Source of the DNA: Metallyticus violacea
Taxonomy: Eukaryota > Arthropoda > Insecta > Mantodea > Metallyticidae
Reading direction: 5' to 3'
DNA: 64,000 nucleotides
Assembly: GCA_030762175.1 (NCBI GenBank)
Contig: CM060833.1
Location: 73,768,001-73,832,000, forward strand
Position 1 is the stretch's first letter. Each line of letters starts with the position of its first letter. Of this stretch, positions 37,250-49,399 are shown one piece after another. A model generated the notes under the pieces. It worked only from the letters and a program-made list of their open reading frames with translations, searched no databases and was not told where the DNA came from. The position numbers were made by a program, and so were the translations under genes.

Positions 37250-38450
37250 AAGAAACAGTCTTGAAAAATCTAAAATATTGAAAAGCGGTAGGCAGCGATG
37301 GTGTAAACAGTGAATTATTAAATATTCTTCTAAAAATTTCAAAGCTAAATTTCTTAAACTGTTAAATACCCCCTAGGTAAGTAAAATAATAACAGACGAA
37401 TGGACAATATCACAATAATAAATGCCATATTTAAATAAGAAATAGGAATATATATCCTAAATATGACACAACATACATGTACATTAAAATAATTACAAAA
37501 AGATTAGAACAAGCAAGTTTTAGAGAAGGAGAGATCTTGTGTTGACAACTTACTAACCTTGCATCAGATATTAGACACACACATCGGAAGCTCAACACAG
37601 AAACATATTTTATTCATATAAATAAAAATAGATAGGGAATAAGTACAGAAGATATGGAAAAGAATTAATAAACTAAGCATTTCAGTCCAATAATTAAAAT
37701 AATATATATTAATTTTCAAAATATAAAATTTAAAATGGAGACTTTAGAGCAGAGCAAATAAATCTAGATGTAAGACCTGGTTGCAGTTTGTCGCCACTAT
37801 TTTTTCTTAATATTTATATATGGGATAATATCCCATTTTACTCTAGGAATGTTAATATAGAACAGTTGCTCAACATTTGTGTTTGCTCTCTATGAAATCG
37901 TTTCTAAACCAAATAATTGCAGAAGTCAATATATAATATTAATAAAATAGCAATAACAGAATGATATATGAACAAGTGAAGGAAGTTAAATTTTTAGAAT
38001 ATCACCTGTCGTACAAAAAAAAAAAAAAATAAACGGAAGGAACAAAACAAAGAAAACGAAAATACGAATGATTATAAGAACATCGCTGTAAAATTAAGCT
38101 AGAAGTAACATTTTATTAAAAATTTATAAAACTTTATTGAGTAAAATATTGTATGGTAATGAAATTTGGATATTTACAAAAATAAATAAAAACGATAAGT
38201 AAATGAGATGAAAATTGTAAGCACAGTTGCAGAATATAAGAAAACTGACTGTTAAAAAAGAAGATGAATTAGGGATACATAAACGACAAAGCTCAGGAAT
38301 ATAATACCCAATAGATAACTCGTGTAAAGAAACTGAAATCAGGAAGAGTACTACAGTATTTTAAACCAAGAGGAATCAGGCCAATCCTAGATTGCTGTCT
38401 ATATCGCTTTAGATATAGACAATATCTAAAGCATGGTGATAAAAGAAAAT
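37250..38450 (+). mobile_element. Non-LTR retrotransposon relic, RT region
   Basis: Broken + frames read as a LINE reverse transcriptase. KAVGSDGVNSELLK (fingers) is near 37285 and FREGRSCVDNLLTLHQIL (template-grip region) near 37520. VRPGCSLSPLFFNIYI (usually RQGxxLSPLLFxxY) is near 37775 and a LQYFKPRGIRP-type C-terminal piece near 38350. Numerous stops mean it is long dead. A poly-A run at about 38016 interrupts the post-RT part. Confidence 0.75.
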
Positions 38451-41400
38451 GATAAATAAATACTAAAAAATAGTAAAAATGGTTTTTTGTAGTAATATTC
38501 ATACATCGCGAAAATTTGTGATAAAATTACAGTCGATTATCGGTTACAAGTGACAAAAAATATACTTATTTTTTCTACATTTCTCAATAGATATGTTGTA
38601 TTTATCGCTAATACAAAAAACTGCTGATACCCGTTTCTTATTCCCAGAATTTAATTCTCAACACAATAAATATATCTGATATGTTTAACAAAACACAAAT
38701 AACAGCTTTCATACAAAGTTTCTTTTCCGGTAATATCCATTATCATAATACTGCCAGTATATTCTAGAATGGAAATTCAGATCGCTTAACCTATTCCTTG
38801 GAACAAGAGCTGCTGTAAAGACTAAGTGAAAGATCTTTGATATTTTAAATTACCCATACGATGACACCGTAATATCTGTTTGTAATGTGATTATGACTAT
38901 AATGGATAAATGCATATTACAGAATTGTCAATTTCTATAACTAAAGCTAATGCTCGCTTATTCGTTCTGTAACTTAACCTTGCCACACTTATTTGTTATG
39001 TTTAGTCAGTAACTGCTCCGTAGATCCCATTGTGGGCGCAGGCTCGAGGATATGGTGCATGTCAAACACAAAATTCTGCAGTACTGTAGATAATGTATAA
39101 CGAATTCGTACATACAATAAATAAAATAAAGTATATGATTTATGCTGCAATTAAATATAATGAAACAAGATAGACCAACAATGTTATAAAAATAAAAAAT
39201 TGCTATCTGCAGTCATGACATGCCCTACACATACAAAACAAAAACAAATATGAGAAATATAAAAGTACAACATGGTGTGCAAATCATCCTCTTGAACTGC
39301 TGAAGTGTTCTATACCATAAAAATTATTACCGATTAAGAAATGTTTTTGTCTTAAAATCTTTTTTGGGCGTTAATGACCTTAGCTTTTTTTCGCCCTTTA
39401 AACCATAATCATCTTAAAATCTTTGCACTTTGCACGATTTCCCAAGGTTTTAAAATAACTAGGAAGTCATCATATATTTGAATAGCAGAGTAATGGCCGA
39501 TTTTCTGAACAAGTGTCAGTGAGTTGGTCGGTCAATGTAAATCATTTCCGCATCTGGCGTTACAATTATACACTTTGAAATTTTAAGAAAAAAAACTCAT
39601 TAATCTATAGTTTCATTGTTCATGAAACCCTAACATGTAAATTACGTAATTGACGATGCACAGTATCCTATGGCATATCTTCCGTTCGGCACCGTGCTTC
39701 ATTACACGCTCCAGACTTGTTTCAAATGGAACCAATATCCTTCAATGGTGAAACTTGGACCATACTACACATTTTACGATAAAATAAATTGATTTTCCAA
39801 AGGGAATGTGACACATAATAAATTTTATGTACTCATTGTTTAATACGAGCATACAAAAGTGAAAAGTTTTACCTTTACGAAAGGAGAATGCTAATAAAAT
39901 ATAATGGCTGTTCTTAAGTGCACAGAATTGTGGAAACCTTATTACATTTAAACATCCCATGACAAAGTGTCTAGTTTGCATATCACACACACTCAATTTG
40001 GTTTTCCAAGAAAACACAAAATTTTCCTTTCCCTATCATTCATAAAAAAGAGGGGGGGTTGCTAACATATGATTTAATCTTCATAGAATTAAATTGTATG
40101 CCTCTCGAGAACACTGCTGCTTCCGGAGAATTGTGATCTTCTTATGAAATAAATATTTTTCATATTTAAAAACCTTTCCATGTAGTTTAGGTAAACTTAG
40201 CAATATTCTTACCTTTAAATATTAGGTGAATGAAGTTTCTTGGACGTTCTGAAAAGACCTCTTGAACTTTGCACTGTCGCAATTTGGATAATCTCTCAAC
40301 TAAGATTGACTTTCCCTTCTCGCTGAGTGTTGTTATATGAACTATTGCCCAACACAGGTGTAGCACTTGAATGAAAATCTTGCATCACTTTTACAACTCC
40401 AGTACACCTTTTCCGTCATTCAACTTGACCCTCCTACCCTTTTCACAAATACACACGCTATGGTGGTTACTCTTCCTGCTTGCAGTGAATGAATAACTTG
40501 GTGTATCAGTGCGCATACGTTACAAATAGTTCCAAGTATAAACCTTCCAATGGAAGAACTAAGCTCAATACAAAAACTCTTTGTTATTGCTTAATATAGA
40601 TTTATCAATAAAATATGCCTACAAAGGAATAAATGAAAATTGAAAGAAAAAGAAAAATTTAAGTTCGTTTTTTGTAATTTTAAAAAATATCGTACCTGTT
40701 TTTGTTTCTTAACATTTGTTATCTCACTTCGTGACAGTTTAAATAATAATGTGTGGGTGGCGGTGACTATTTTTAAACCTTAAAATATAAAAAATAATAT
40801 TTGGAGACTACTGGTACACAATTTTATTTTGGTTTAAAATATTAATAACTAAGGAAAGGTATTCGTTTTCCTCTTCTTACCATATCGCGTTTTGGTCCTT
40901 CAGGGATGAGCAAAGGAAAAAAAAAAAAAAAAGCAAAGGGGGAATGAAAGCTCATAAAGGATAAATTTTCCAAAAATATTTTTGTGACAAGAAAATATAT
41001 AGCTGTCATTTCAGGACTAACGGAATTTAATACGGGCTCTTGTTGCGGGAAAAATCCGCTCCTGTTAAATGAACCAGATAGAGGGCCAGTGGACTAGGCA
41101 TCCAGAACAGCCCGGAAGATGTCACATTGAATAAAAGGAAAACACTAAATTATTAATTCTGTAGGTCAAAGTTCTATCGAACTTCTTAAAAATACAATCC
41201 CATAGTCTTTAAGTAATCACTGACATTTTTTGGCTTTACGAATAATTGATACGATTAGGTTAAGGAGCGAGCATTAGATTCAGTTTTAAATACAGAAAAT
41301 GATACACTGCTTCCACATTTATCTTCTGCAACTTAGTCAATTCGTCTATGAAAATGACGTTACAAGCAGGTGGTGTCATACGTATATAATTTTTACATCG

Positions 41401-41774
41401 AAACTTTCTTGTTTAGTCCTTATTTGTTGATTTTAGCTTTTGAAAAAGTATAGTGCTTGTGCTCTGTGAACAATTGCTCTAAAGTATATGACATGGTTCT
41501 CAATTACGACATGTTAAGTATTATTTGTAAAGGAAATTATTTTGATTGATTTTCTTTACATTTCTAAGATACATTTGTTACTCTTATTGGCAATTGAATT
41601 CTATGCATTTCTATAAAGGAGAATTGCAAATGAACATGAATGTACGTGAATAATAAGATCAAGGTTTATTGACTTATGCCTTTAGATATGTGCATATATA
41701 TAAGGTAAATTTTCGTGTGTATATATACATAAAGGAAATGGAAAATTTTCGGAAAAAATCTTACCATGCAAATG
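38451..41774. other. AT-rich intergenic sequence
   Basis: No gene is supported. At about 39365-39415, GGGCGTTAATGACCTTAGC followed by CGCCCTTTAAACCATAATC resembles a retroposon 3' tail. The evidence is too short to classify it. An A-run lies at about 40917-40932. Confidence 0.4.
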
Positions 41775-41838
41775 ACCGTACAGAATTCGAATCCAGAACC
41801 GCCGGATTTTCTAGCAGACATGCTGACCGGTGGCAGCT
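41775..41838 (-). repeat. tRNA-Gly-like SINE head
   Basis: On the - strand, CAGCATGTCTGCTAGAAAAT then GGTTCTGGATTCGAATTCTG. This is an A-box/anticodon-arm-like part followed by a B box, related to 5262-5330. The remainder is too decayed to place. Confidence 0.4.
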
Positions 41839-41892
41839 CTTAACATTTAATCTCTATATCCCATTGTGCATTGATGAAAACGTTTTTCACTG

Positions 41893-42112
41893 TTTTAACG
41901 CCAGTTTTTTTATACTTTATATTATTTACTCAAATATTATTTTTAAGGAAGGAAGCATTCACGCCTAAATTTAGGGAATCTCCCCCGGCATTTGCATTTA
42001 TGAGGATTTATGAAAGCCTGGAAAAACTCAGTCAGGAAGAACGGTTCTGGTGGGGATTGAACCAAGACCTACCGATCCTAAGTCCGTGCCTTAACGATCT
42101 CGGTCACTCGTT
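41893..42112 (-). repeat. SINE1 copy, internally shortened
   Basis: Reverse copy. The region between the TTAACGCCAG tail and GGAAGGAAGCATTC is replaced by AT-rich sequence, and the head is mutated (CTCGGTCACTCG). Confidence 0.8.
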
Positions 42113-42237
42113 CGATCACATGACGAGCAAGTGGTCAGGCTACCTTAGAAAGCCAGTGAGCGTTTGTTGGACATAAGTATTGAAATTATAAATATGCACC
42201 TCGTTAAGTTTTCTTAGAAACTGTGCATTTAGTAAGT

Positions 42238-42517
42238 TGATTTGTTTTATTTAACATCTGAGGTCATCAGCGTTCCATTCAATTCAGGGCGTGAAACGGC
42301 CGACAAATTTTGCTCAGAGACCTGTTCTTTCAGACTTGAGTTTCTTTATCATGTTGTAAATGTACGACACGGGACCCACGGCTTTACTTCCCTTCCGAAG
42401 AAAGCCATACTTAGGATTTTTACGCCCGAAAAAAATCCATCGAACCTGGCCGGGTTTGAACCCCCGTTCTTGGGTTTATTCGTAGGAAGCCCCCATACAT
42501 GTAAGACGTTCTCAATG
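42238..42517 (-). repeat. SINE3 copy
   Basis: The complement of the full copy at 63578: ATCTGAGGTCATCAGCGTTC tail, GGCGTGAAACGGCCGACAAA, and GACCCACGGCTTTACTTCCC, then a tRNA-like head with GGGTTTGAACCCCCG. The frame at 42242-42532 derives from it. Confidence 0.9.
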
Positions 42518-42541
42518 ATAGACATGACATGAAGCGACGTA

Positions 42542-42800
42542 TCACAACGGGTGACCGAGGTCGTTAAGGCTCCGTCTTGTGAGTGGGATGCCTAGGTTTC
42601 GAATTCCATCAGGACCATCCTCCCTGACTGAGATTTATTCCACGTTTTCCCCAATTTTCATAAATGGCAATTGCTGGGAGGTGCCCTAGCTTAGGCCTAG
42701 AACGCTTCCATCATAAAAAAAAATTTTCTTAGTTTATCATTTCATCCATCACCTGTGATGCCTGAGTAGTTAAAACGGGCATTAAAAACTATTCAAAATG
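42542..42800 (+). repeat. SINE1 copy
   Basis: A forward copy with head ACGGGTGACCGAGGTCGTTA and tail AAACGGGCATTAAAAACTAT. It starts about 25 bp after the SINE3 copy, making a dense SINE cluster. Confidence 0.9.
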
Positions 42801-43284
42801 GAAAAGGAGGGTAAACTGTTCATCCTGTTCCCGCTCCTCTTTCAATTGTTCTTCTAATTAGTAGTAGTATTAGAGAAGGAGGAAGTAATCAAAATCTTAT
42901 GTTATTTATTCGTGGAAAAGCTAATTGACTCAAAGTAGATAAAGCAATAATTTTTTTCAATTCAAACTGATGAAATGGCATCATAGGCAGTGGAAAATTC
43001 GTATAAATACAGATCCCATTCGGTACCGTAACAGAAAAATATTCAGTTATTTATATACTATGTCTTATAGAAAAAAGTCTACTACATGCTTTATAATACA
43101 CTGTGGAATGAAAATCACTAACAGCGCCGTAAATAAAACCGATTATATAACTTAATAAGGCAACAAAAACTTTCACACATTTTAATCTCTTAGGGTTTTT
43201 GAGAAAAGATTTTATCTGAAAACAGTGGCAACGTTAATGGTTAATGTTCTGCATGTTTAACTTATAAAGAATGCACTTTGGATA
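42801..43284. other. Intergenic sequence
   Basis: No feature supported. Confidence 0.5.
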
Positions 43285-43660
43285 ACTTTACTGCATCGGG
43301 CGGGCTGACTCCGGCGTAACGCATTATACTGGTAATCGGGGGAGCCAGGTTTCAAAGCCCTTCCGGCTGGCCATTATGACTGTTTTTTCGTGATTTCTTC
43401 TGGTCGCTTAGGCAAATGCTGGGATCGGTTTTTATGTAACAATGGTTTGCGATTTGGAAAAAAAATTTGCCCCAGTGTCTGATGTGGAGAGGGATTCCGA
43501 GGGGTTCGAATTCCTTACTGAGGAAGAGACCTCCACTGCTCTATTTGGAAACAATTTTAGACAACCCGTCTACTTCCGTGCCGTATCGTGGATCCTTCCT
43601 CTAGAAGGTGCCTCCATTGGCAGCGCAGGGTTAAACGTTCAGTTCTCAAATAAGGATGAA
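43285..43660 (+). repeat. SINE2-family repeat
   Basis: The head GGCGGGCTGACTCCGGCGTA...GCCAGGTTTCAAAGCCC is a degenerate tRNA-like promoter, followed by TTTTTTCGTGATTTCTTCTG and GGTCGCTTAGGCAAATGCTG, the family's diagnostic block. The 95-residue frame over its 3' part is repeat-derived. Confidence 0.65.
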
Positions 43661-44144
43661 GTGCCCAAAAATCCTCCTCTATTCCTGTTTATTATTTTCC
43701 TTTGTCAACGCTATGACGATAATATTTAGCTAAAAGTGTTCAATCTAATTTTGGAAGCCCAAATGACTCACATAAATTTTTTAGGTGAGTTAAGGTAAGA
43801 GTGCTTCGAGTTATTAAAAAAATGACAACTGTCCTATTTCTGTCTATCCATTATTATAGTTAGGGTACTAATTCTAAACATAAACATATTGAGCACATGA
43901 AAGATTATGCATAAATTAATGTTTTTCGGACAAACAACAGTCAACGCTAAAATGTTATTCCAAAACCAGTGCAGAATCATTCCATAAAATTATGGTTTCC
44001 ATTCTGTGTAGTTTTTAAGTATAACGTTATAGTTTCAGTATTATACTCTGGTTGATTTTGTAGAAAGTTGTAAATTGCAGACTAAAATAATCAATGTATA
44101 GTTTTTTTCCCCCTTAGTACTCTGAAAAACTTCAAATATTATGT
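43661..44144. other. Intergenic sequence
   Basis: No feature supported. Confidence 0.5.
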
Positions 44145-44656
44145 ATATGAAAAATTGTTCACTTGCCAAGGGACGCTTTCGGGAACTTCCATCTTCAGCT
44201 ACCATCTCGACTGTGCGTAAATGCCACGGCGGACAGAAAAATGAGATAAATGAGTATACATATAAAAATATGTATAACATTGAAATAAAATCCTGTTGTT
44301 AGTAAAGTTTATGAGCTGCAGAAATAATTCTTGAACATTGAGTACTTTGCATATTTCAGTTACTTTTTGTTATTTAAAACGTTCATTATGTAAATTCGCA
44401 ATGGAACAAGTACAGAGAAGAATTGCTAGCAGGGTTGTTTTAATAAATCAAGTTACTTGGGCATGTTATTAATCGAATGAGTGCAGTTTTTGTTTCAATA
44501 AAATATTAAGGTCCCACCGAGATTTGAACTCGGATCGCTGGATTCAGAGTCCAGAGTGCTAACCATTACACCATGGGACCTCGTTGCATATGTGCGTCTC
44601 CAATTAACATCTAAAGACTACAGATGGAGATATTTTGAAAGGAACCAATGCATTAA
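44145..44656 (+). repeat. Inverted duplication A, left arm
   Basis: About 0.5 kb reappears in reverse complement at 47390-47895, including a tRNA-Gln gene and its flanks. Shared landmarks include CCCGAAAGCGTCCCTTGG, GCAGCTCATAAACTTTACTA and GAGATGGAGATTATTTTGAA-type strings. In the block facing 47670-47770 I count about four mismatches in roughly 100 bp. Elsewhere there are indels. Confidence 0.88.
44509..44580 (-). tRNA. tRNA-Gln (anticodon CTG)
   Basis: A 72-nt cloverleaf on the - strand. The acceptor 5' GGTCCCA pairs with 3' TGGGACC, with discriminator T. The A box is TGGTGTAATGG. The anticodon stem CTGGA/TCCAG encloses loop CTCTGAA, anticodon CTG. The T arm is CCGAGTTCAAATCTCGG. A TTTT run follows within about 10 bp for Pol III termination. 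Identical over its full length to the copy at 47463-47534, so both look functional. CCA is absent, as expected in eukaryotes. Confidence 0.95.
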
Positions 44657-45712
44657 ACAAAGTATAAATAAAATTTTCCATAGCGCAGCACATTTCCAAA
44701 CATAAGACATCACTGACGAGATTGTAAAGACGAAATTAAACATGTTGCTACCAAAACAGCCTGGTGCATAAACCTTTTACGTCAAGAAAATGTTAATAAT
44801 TTAAAATTAGAACTAAAACACAAATTTGTGCGTTAAAGATGTGGCAATAACGTTATGTGTTGGTCATTTGGACCCTTTCAAGCTATAACCATAAAAAAAA
44901 ATTGGAAATTGCTAGTTGTATTTTACTGTCAGGACATTTTTGAAATATCACTCGTCTTTTTTAAAATAAAAGTTGTAAATTTCTCATAATATATAATGAA
45001 TTAGAGATATAGATTAATAATTCAGGATTATCAATGGGCTATACAACTTTTTCGATTCTACATATTTAGATATATTTTCTTGCATATTTTAAATTTAATT
45101 TTGTATATTTCAGATGTTTTGTGCTCATAAATTCTAGCCCTATTAACGATTCATGCTGCGTACTATTATATAATAATCACGCAGCATTGTGTGAAAATGC
45201 GCTGTTTACGTATTCAACAAGGTTGTATTTTTTTATCTAGCAATTTACAGCAATCGTAAACGTATTTGTTAGATATTGAGTGAGTATGCCAAGGAATGTG
45301 TAAATGAGTCAGATAATTTCTGTTATCTGCGTGGAAAAAATTATATTTTAAGCTCAACCATCACTAGTTAAGTTCACTAGTTGCAAATTTTATGCACTAT
45401 ATCTGTTGTCTTCATCTCTCACAATGAATGAATGAACACAAATGAACACAACACAATGAACACAACTAGGCCTTTTCATATTTATCTCACAGAATGAACA
45501 AAATGGTCTCAAAGGAAGAGTTTTATTATCTCTACGAATCGTGTATCAAGAGATAACTTATCATATTTTTGTTCGTTCGAGTGACAAATATAAAAGGAAT
45601 AATGCATCCTAACAGGAGTAAAGCATGCACTATGAATTCTTCACAGTAAGGAGCCATCTGAATCACATTTAACCATAGAAAATTATTTGGAGCATGATAC
45701 AGCCAAAACAAT

Positions 45713-45819
45713 GAAGAAGAAGAAGAAGAAGAAGAAGAAGAAGAAGAAGAAGCAGAAAAAGAAGAAGAAGAAGACGGAGGAGGAGGAGGAAGAGGAAGAG
45801 AAGAAGAAGAAGAAGAAGG
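45713..45819. repeat. (GAA)n microsatellite
   Basis: Imperfect GAA/GGA triplet tract of about 107 bp. On the - strand it produces a poly-serine frame, which is not a gene. Confidence 0.95.
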
Positions 45820-45829
45820 TTTTATTTTT

Positions 45830-45858
45830 GACGTAAGCACTTCCTATGTGCTTACGTC
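45830..45858. repeat. Perfect hairpin with two CRE-like ends
   Basis: GACGTAAGCAC and GTGCTTACGTC are exact inverted repeats around a 7-nt loop. With the neighbouring bases each arm contains TGACGTAA or its complement, a CRE/ATF-type sequence. Function is unproven. It lies between the GAA tract and a poly-T tract. Confidence 0.7.
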
Positions 45859-45900
45859 ACTATCAAAAACTCATAAATTCACCGAACAGGATTTAAGCTA

Positions 45901-45902
<2 letters not shown>

Positions 45903-45932
<30 letters not shown>
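45903..45932. repeat. Poly-T tract
   Basis: About 30 consecutive T, possibly the complement of a retroposon poly-A tail. Confidence 0.9.
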
Positions 45933-45934
<2 letters not shown>

Positions 45935-46809
45935 ATTCGTCAAAAAGATTCCATTATAAGCAAAATTGTCTAGCTTATTGACCGTCCATTGACTCTTTGA
46001 ATGACTAATTTGAAGGCTGCCTTTTTTCACATCTAGAACGATCTTCTTTTCATTCCATTAGCTTATGCAGTTACCATGAAGGCATCACATGAGAACATGC
46101 AAATTCTGCATGAAAGTTTTGTTATTTGTAACATCGTTAATCGATTTCCTGCCAGACTTACTAAATTTAGTTATTTATTTCTTAAGTGAGCGAGGCAGCA
46201 GTGACTAGAAAAAGCATTACATTAAAGAAAAGACCAAAGCGTGAACTTATTTCTGGACGTTGTACATCACTGACTTGTCAACGTTGGCATCAAAGTTCTA
46301 CCCGCTTATTAAGTTACGATGTTCAAACGGGAGTGACAGGTTACATCATTTGAAAGAAGATTTTCTGGATAAGTGATTGGAAAATCGAGAAAGGAATTTT
46401 TGTAAGCCCTAAAATAAAACTTTAAACTGGGGATTAAACATTCTAATAGCTATTGAGCAAATTGAAATATCATGAAGGCAGTTCACAAATACTGGCACTT
46501 TTTAGAAATCGTAAACCCTGGAATTACCGTGAAATTGTGGCGATTCTTGCAATCATTGTAACAAATGGAATATTTTATATCTTTAAAGGTATTTCTTGAC
46601 CTGCTTCCTGAATTTCTTACCTTGGTCTGTTTGGGAATGAACAACCACATCTCTGTAGGACAAATATCTTTTGACCTACAAGCGTCATTTTAAAATTTGA
46701 GTTACTTTTTCTTAATAATAATACCCTGCATTTTTTGCTTAAATGGCTATATATCTTCGCGAAAATTTTGTGTTATACAAGTCTTAATCACTACTCCCTT
46801 TTACACCAA

Positions 46810-46810
<1 letters not shown>
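45933..46810. other. Spacer of inverted duplication A
   Basis: No gene or repeat is supported between the two arms apart from the tracts listed separately. Confidence 0.45.
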
Positions 46811-46875
<65 letters not shown>

Positions 46876-46878
46876 TTT
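46811..46878. repeat. (TA)n microsatellite with T run
   Basis: A TA run of about 57 bp followed by about 11 T. Confidence 0.95.
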
Positions 46879-47389
46879 AATTACCTGACTTCGGTGGTGA
46901 TATTCTTCTTGTTACAGTCATTTTACACTATATTTGATTTTGTACAAATCTTAAACAGGCTTTATTTGTTCTCTGCTGATGCTATTCCATTTTCCCCCAC
47001 CAGGGCGGCACTGTGAACTTCACGTTTATCAATTTCTTCACTATTTTTCAGAGCTGCCAACCATTATATTGTTTTTCTATACATAATTTGGTAAAACGGT
47101 AATGGAATTGTGGAAATAGGCAGTAAATGAATCGTAACATAACAATCCACCAAACTTAAAATATAGCTCCTAAGTTAGGTGCGAGTATCCTTATAATAAT
47201 GAATATTTAAGACTAAGATTAAGTTAGGTTAGGTGTTCGCTTAAGTTTGGCTTAAGAAAGTTGCCATAATTCAGCATTGACCCTTACCCCGTAGTTTTGA
47301 AGTGCTTTAATTGCTAAATAATGTAATTTAAGTACTAAAGATGCAGCAATTTAATGAATAAATTAATAAAAGTTTACCTAACTGAATGG

Positions 47390-47895
47390 TGCATTGGTTC
47401 CTTTCAAAATAATCTCCATCTCGAGTTTATGTATATCAACTAGAGAGGCATTAAAAAAACGAGGTCCCATGGTGTAATGGTTAGCACTCTGGACTCTGAA
47501 TCCAGCGATCCGAGTTCAAATCTCGGTGGGACCTTAACATTTTATTGAAACAAAAACGTCACTCATTCGATTAATAACATGCCCAAGTAACTTGATTTGT
47601 TAAACCAACTTTACTGGTAATTTCACTGTGTACTTATTCCAGTGCGAATTGACATAATGAACGTTTTGAATGACAAAAAGTAACTGAAATATGCAAAGTA
47701 CTCATTGTTCAAGTATTATTTCTGCAGCTCATAAACTTTACTAACAACAGGATTTTATTTCAATGTTTTATATATATTTTATGTGTATACTCATTTATCT
47801 TATTATTCTGTCCGTCCTGGCATTTACGCAGAGTCAAGATGGTGGTTCCCGAAAGCGTCCCTTGGTCAGTGAACAACTTTTTCATAGCCCATATG
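47390..47895 (-). repeat. Inverted duplication A, right arm
   Basis: Reverse complement of 44145-44656, separated from it by about 2.73 kb. The homology fades on the inner side near 47390 (after GGTTCCTTTCAAAA) and on the outer side near 47895 (after AGTGAACAACTTTTTCAT). Confidence 0.88.
47463..47534 (+). tRNA. tRNA-Gln (anticodon CTG)
   Basis: A 72-nt tRNA identical to that at 44509-44580 but on the opposite strand. Anticodon CTG, A box TGGTGTAATGG, T arm CCGAGTTCAAATCTCGG and discriminator T, with TTTT at about 47540. It lies in the right arm of inverted duplication A. Confidence 0.95.
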
Positions 47896-49399
47896 TGTCC
47901 CTTACAATATTAACCCAGAGGCAGTAGAATTTCGAGGTACAAAGGGCTTTCAGCAATGTCTAAAACAATGGCGGAATTTAAATAAAATTAGAGGAATCGC
48001 TTTTATTTTTAATAGTGATGTTTTTTATTGTCATATTAAGGGCTAAGTTGCATATACAGGTATTTAATTTTCCTGTCTCCACAAAATAACTTTTTTGTAG
48101 TATTTCAACATTAATATTGCAAATATTGTAATAGGCACATTAAAATATTTTATTGAATGTTCTAAGATTTAAGTATAAAATATATAATATATGACAATAG
48201 TTCCAAAACCAGCTCACAAATATTTCCCATCAAATATCTGACATTTTAGATTTATTTTTGTGATTTTACTTATTTTTTGCAAGTGGATGTTAATTTCTCC
48301 ATGACATAGGAAAATGAAATTAGGGTGCTAGAAGTTAATGAAAAGCATTTCCGAAAATATTGAGCTCGTTTTAACGTTATTTGCTTTTAAATAACTTAAA
48401 ATTTAGGCTTACTTATTGCAAGATGCGAAGGATTGTAGGTTATGTGTATTATGTGCTGCAAAGCGTGGGTCTATTTAACTGCCTTGTAAAGAAGTTTATG
48501 TTTCTTGGGACTCTCGTATTATATACGACTTATTTGTAAGAGTTGTATGCAGCATTAATAAACAATTGACAACTTAATCTAATTTGAAGATATATGCAAA
48601 GAAATTTTGAAAAATGGCTAAAAAATGCATAAATATGTATTATTAACTCTGTGTTATCGACAAGGGATATACGAAATATTTCAAAAATATGGTAAAAAAT
48701 GTGCATTTACATTCAAATTCCACTCTATTTATTAGTACGCAGTCTAGAAATTACCGATATCGATTAGCAGAAAAACAAACATAGCAATTTTTGGAGAAAA
48801 CTAATTTGATAACCGCAATGAAACGTGTGTATTGGAAAAAGTGAGGAGGCAGAGAGAAAAATAATTATGCAGATAGAAATGTCAACCAAAGAACAACTTT
48901 GCGATAGAAAATTTCACACTGTATATTTGATTAAGGGTGAAGGTTACCACGAAAACCTCTTTCATCTTCCATGTAGCAAAAATTTCATTTTATAGTTTTA
49001 TATTTTTGTTTAAAATAGCGGAATATAAACGAAACTTTACAATATTTTGTCTTTTGCATTTCAATTGTTGTTTTAGTAATTATTTTAATTCTAAGCAGAA
49101 TACCGCAGGGAAATTTAAAAATACAAATTTAGAAATACAAATTTAAAAAAAAAGTAAAGCTCGATTGTGAAATGCAATGGAGAAGCCTGTATTGTGCCGT
49201 TAAGGACAAAGATTTCCTGCACGAGGGAAAGCTCTTTTAATAACTCACAGGTGAGCTGCTTTGAGGTCAAGTTACATTTTATACACTGAAAATAATTGTA
49301 CGTCTATTCACTCGCTATTGCACAGTTTATTGTTACTGAACAGTTGTCTTCCTGTGTCTTTCCATTCACTCCTGCATCTACCTAAGCCGGGCGAGTGCC
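47896..49399. other. Intergenic sequence
   Basis: AT-rich with no supported gene. The frame at 48937-49146 is AT-driven. Confidence 0.45.

Noticed and set aside
38406..38432. Hairpin GCTTTAGATAT...ATATCTAAAGC
   Set aside because: Short, AT-rich and inside a decayed LINE. No sign of function.
45532..45840. - strand ORF rich in Ser and Pro
   Set aside because: A translation of the (GAA)n tract.
47215..47240. TTAGGTTAGG-like string as telomeric repeat
   Set aside because: Only two units. Isolated strings of this kind are common in insect DNA and give no evidence of a telomere.
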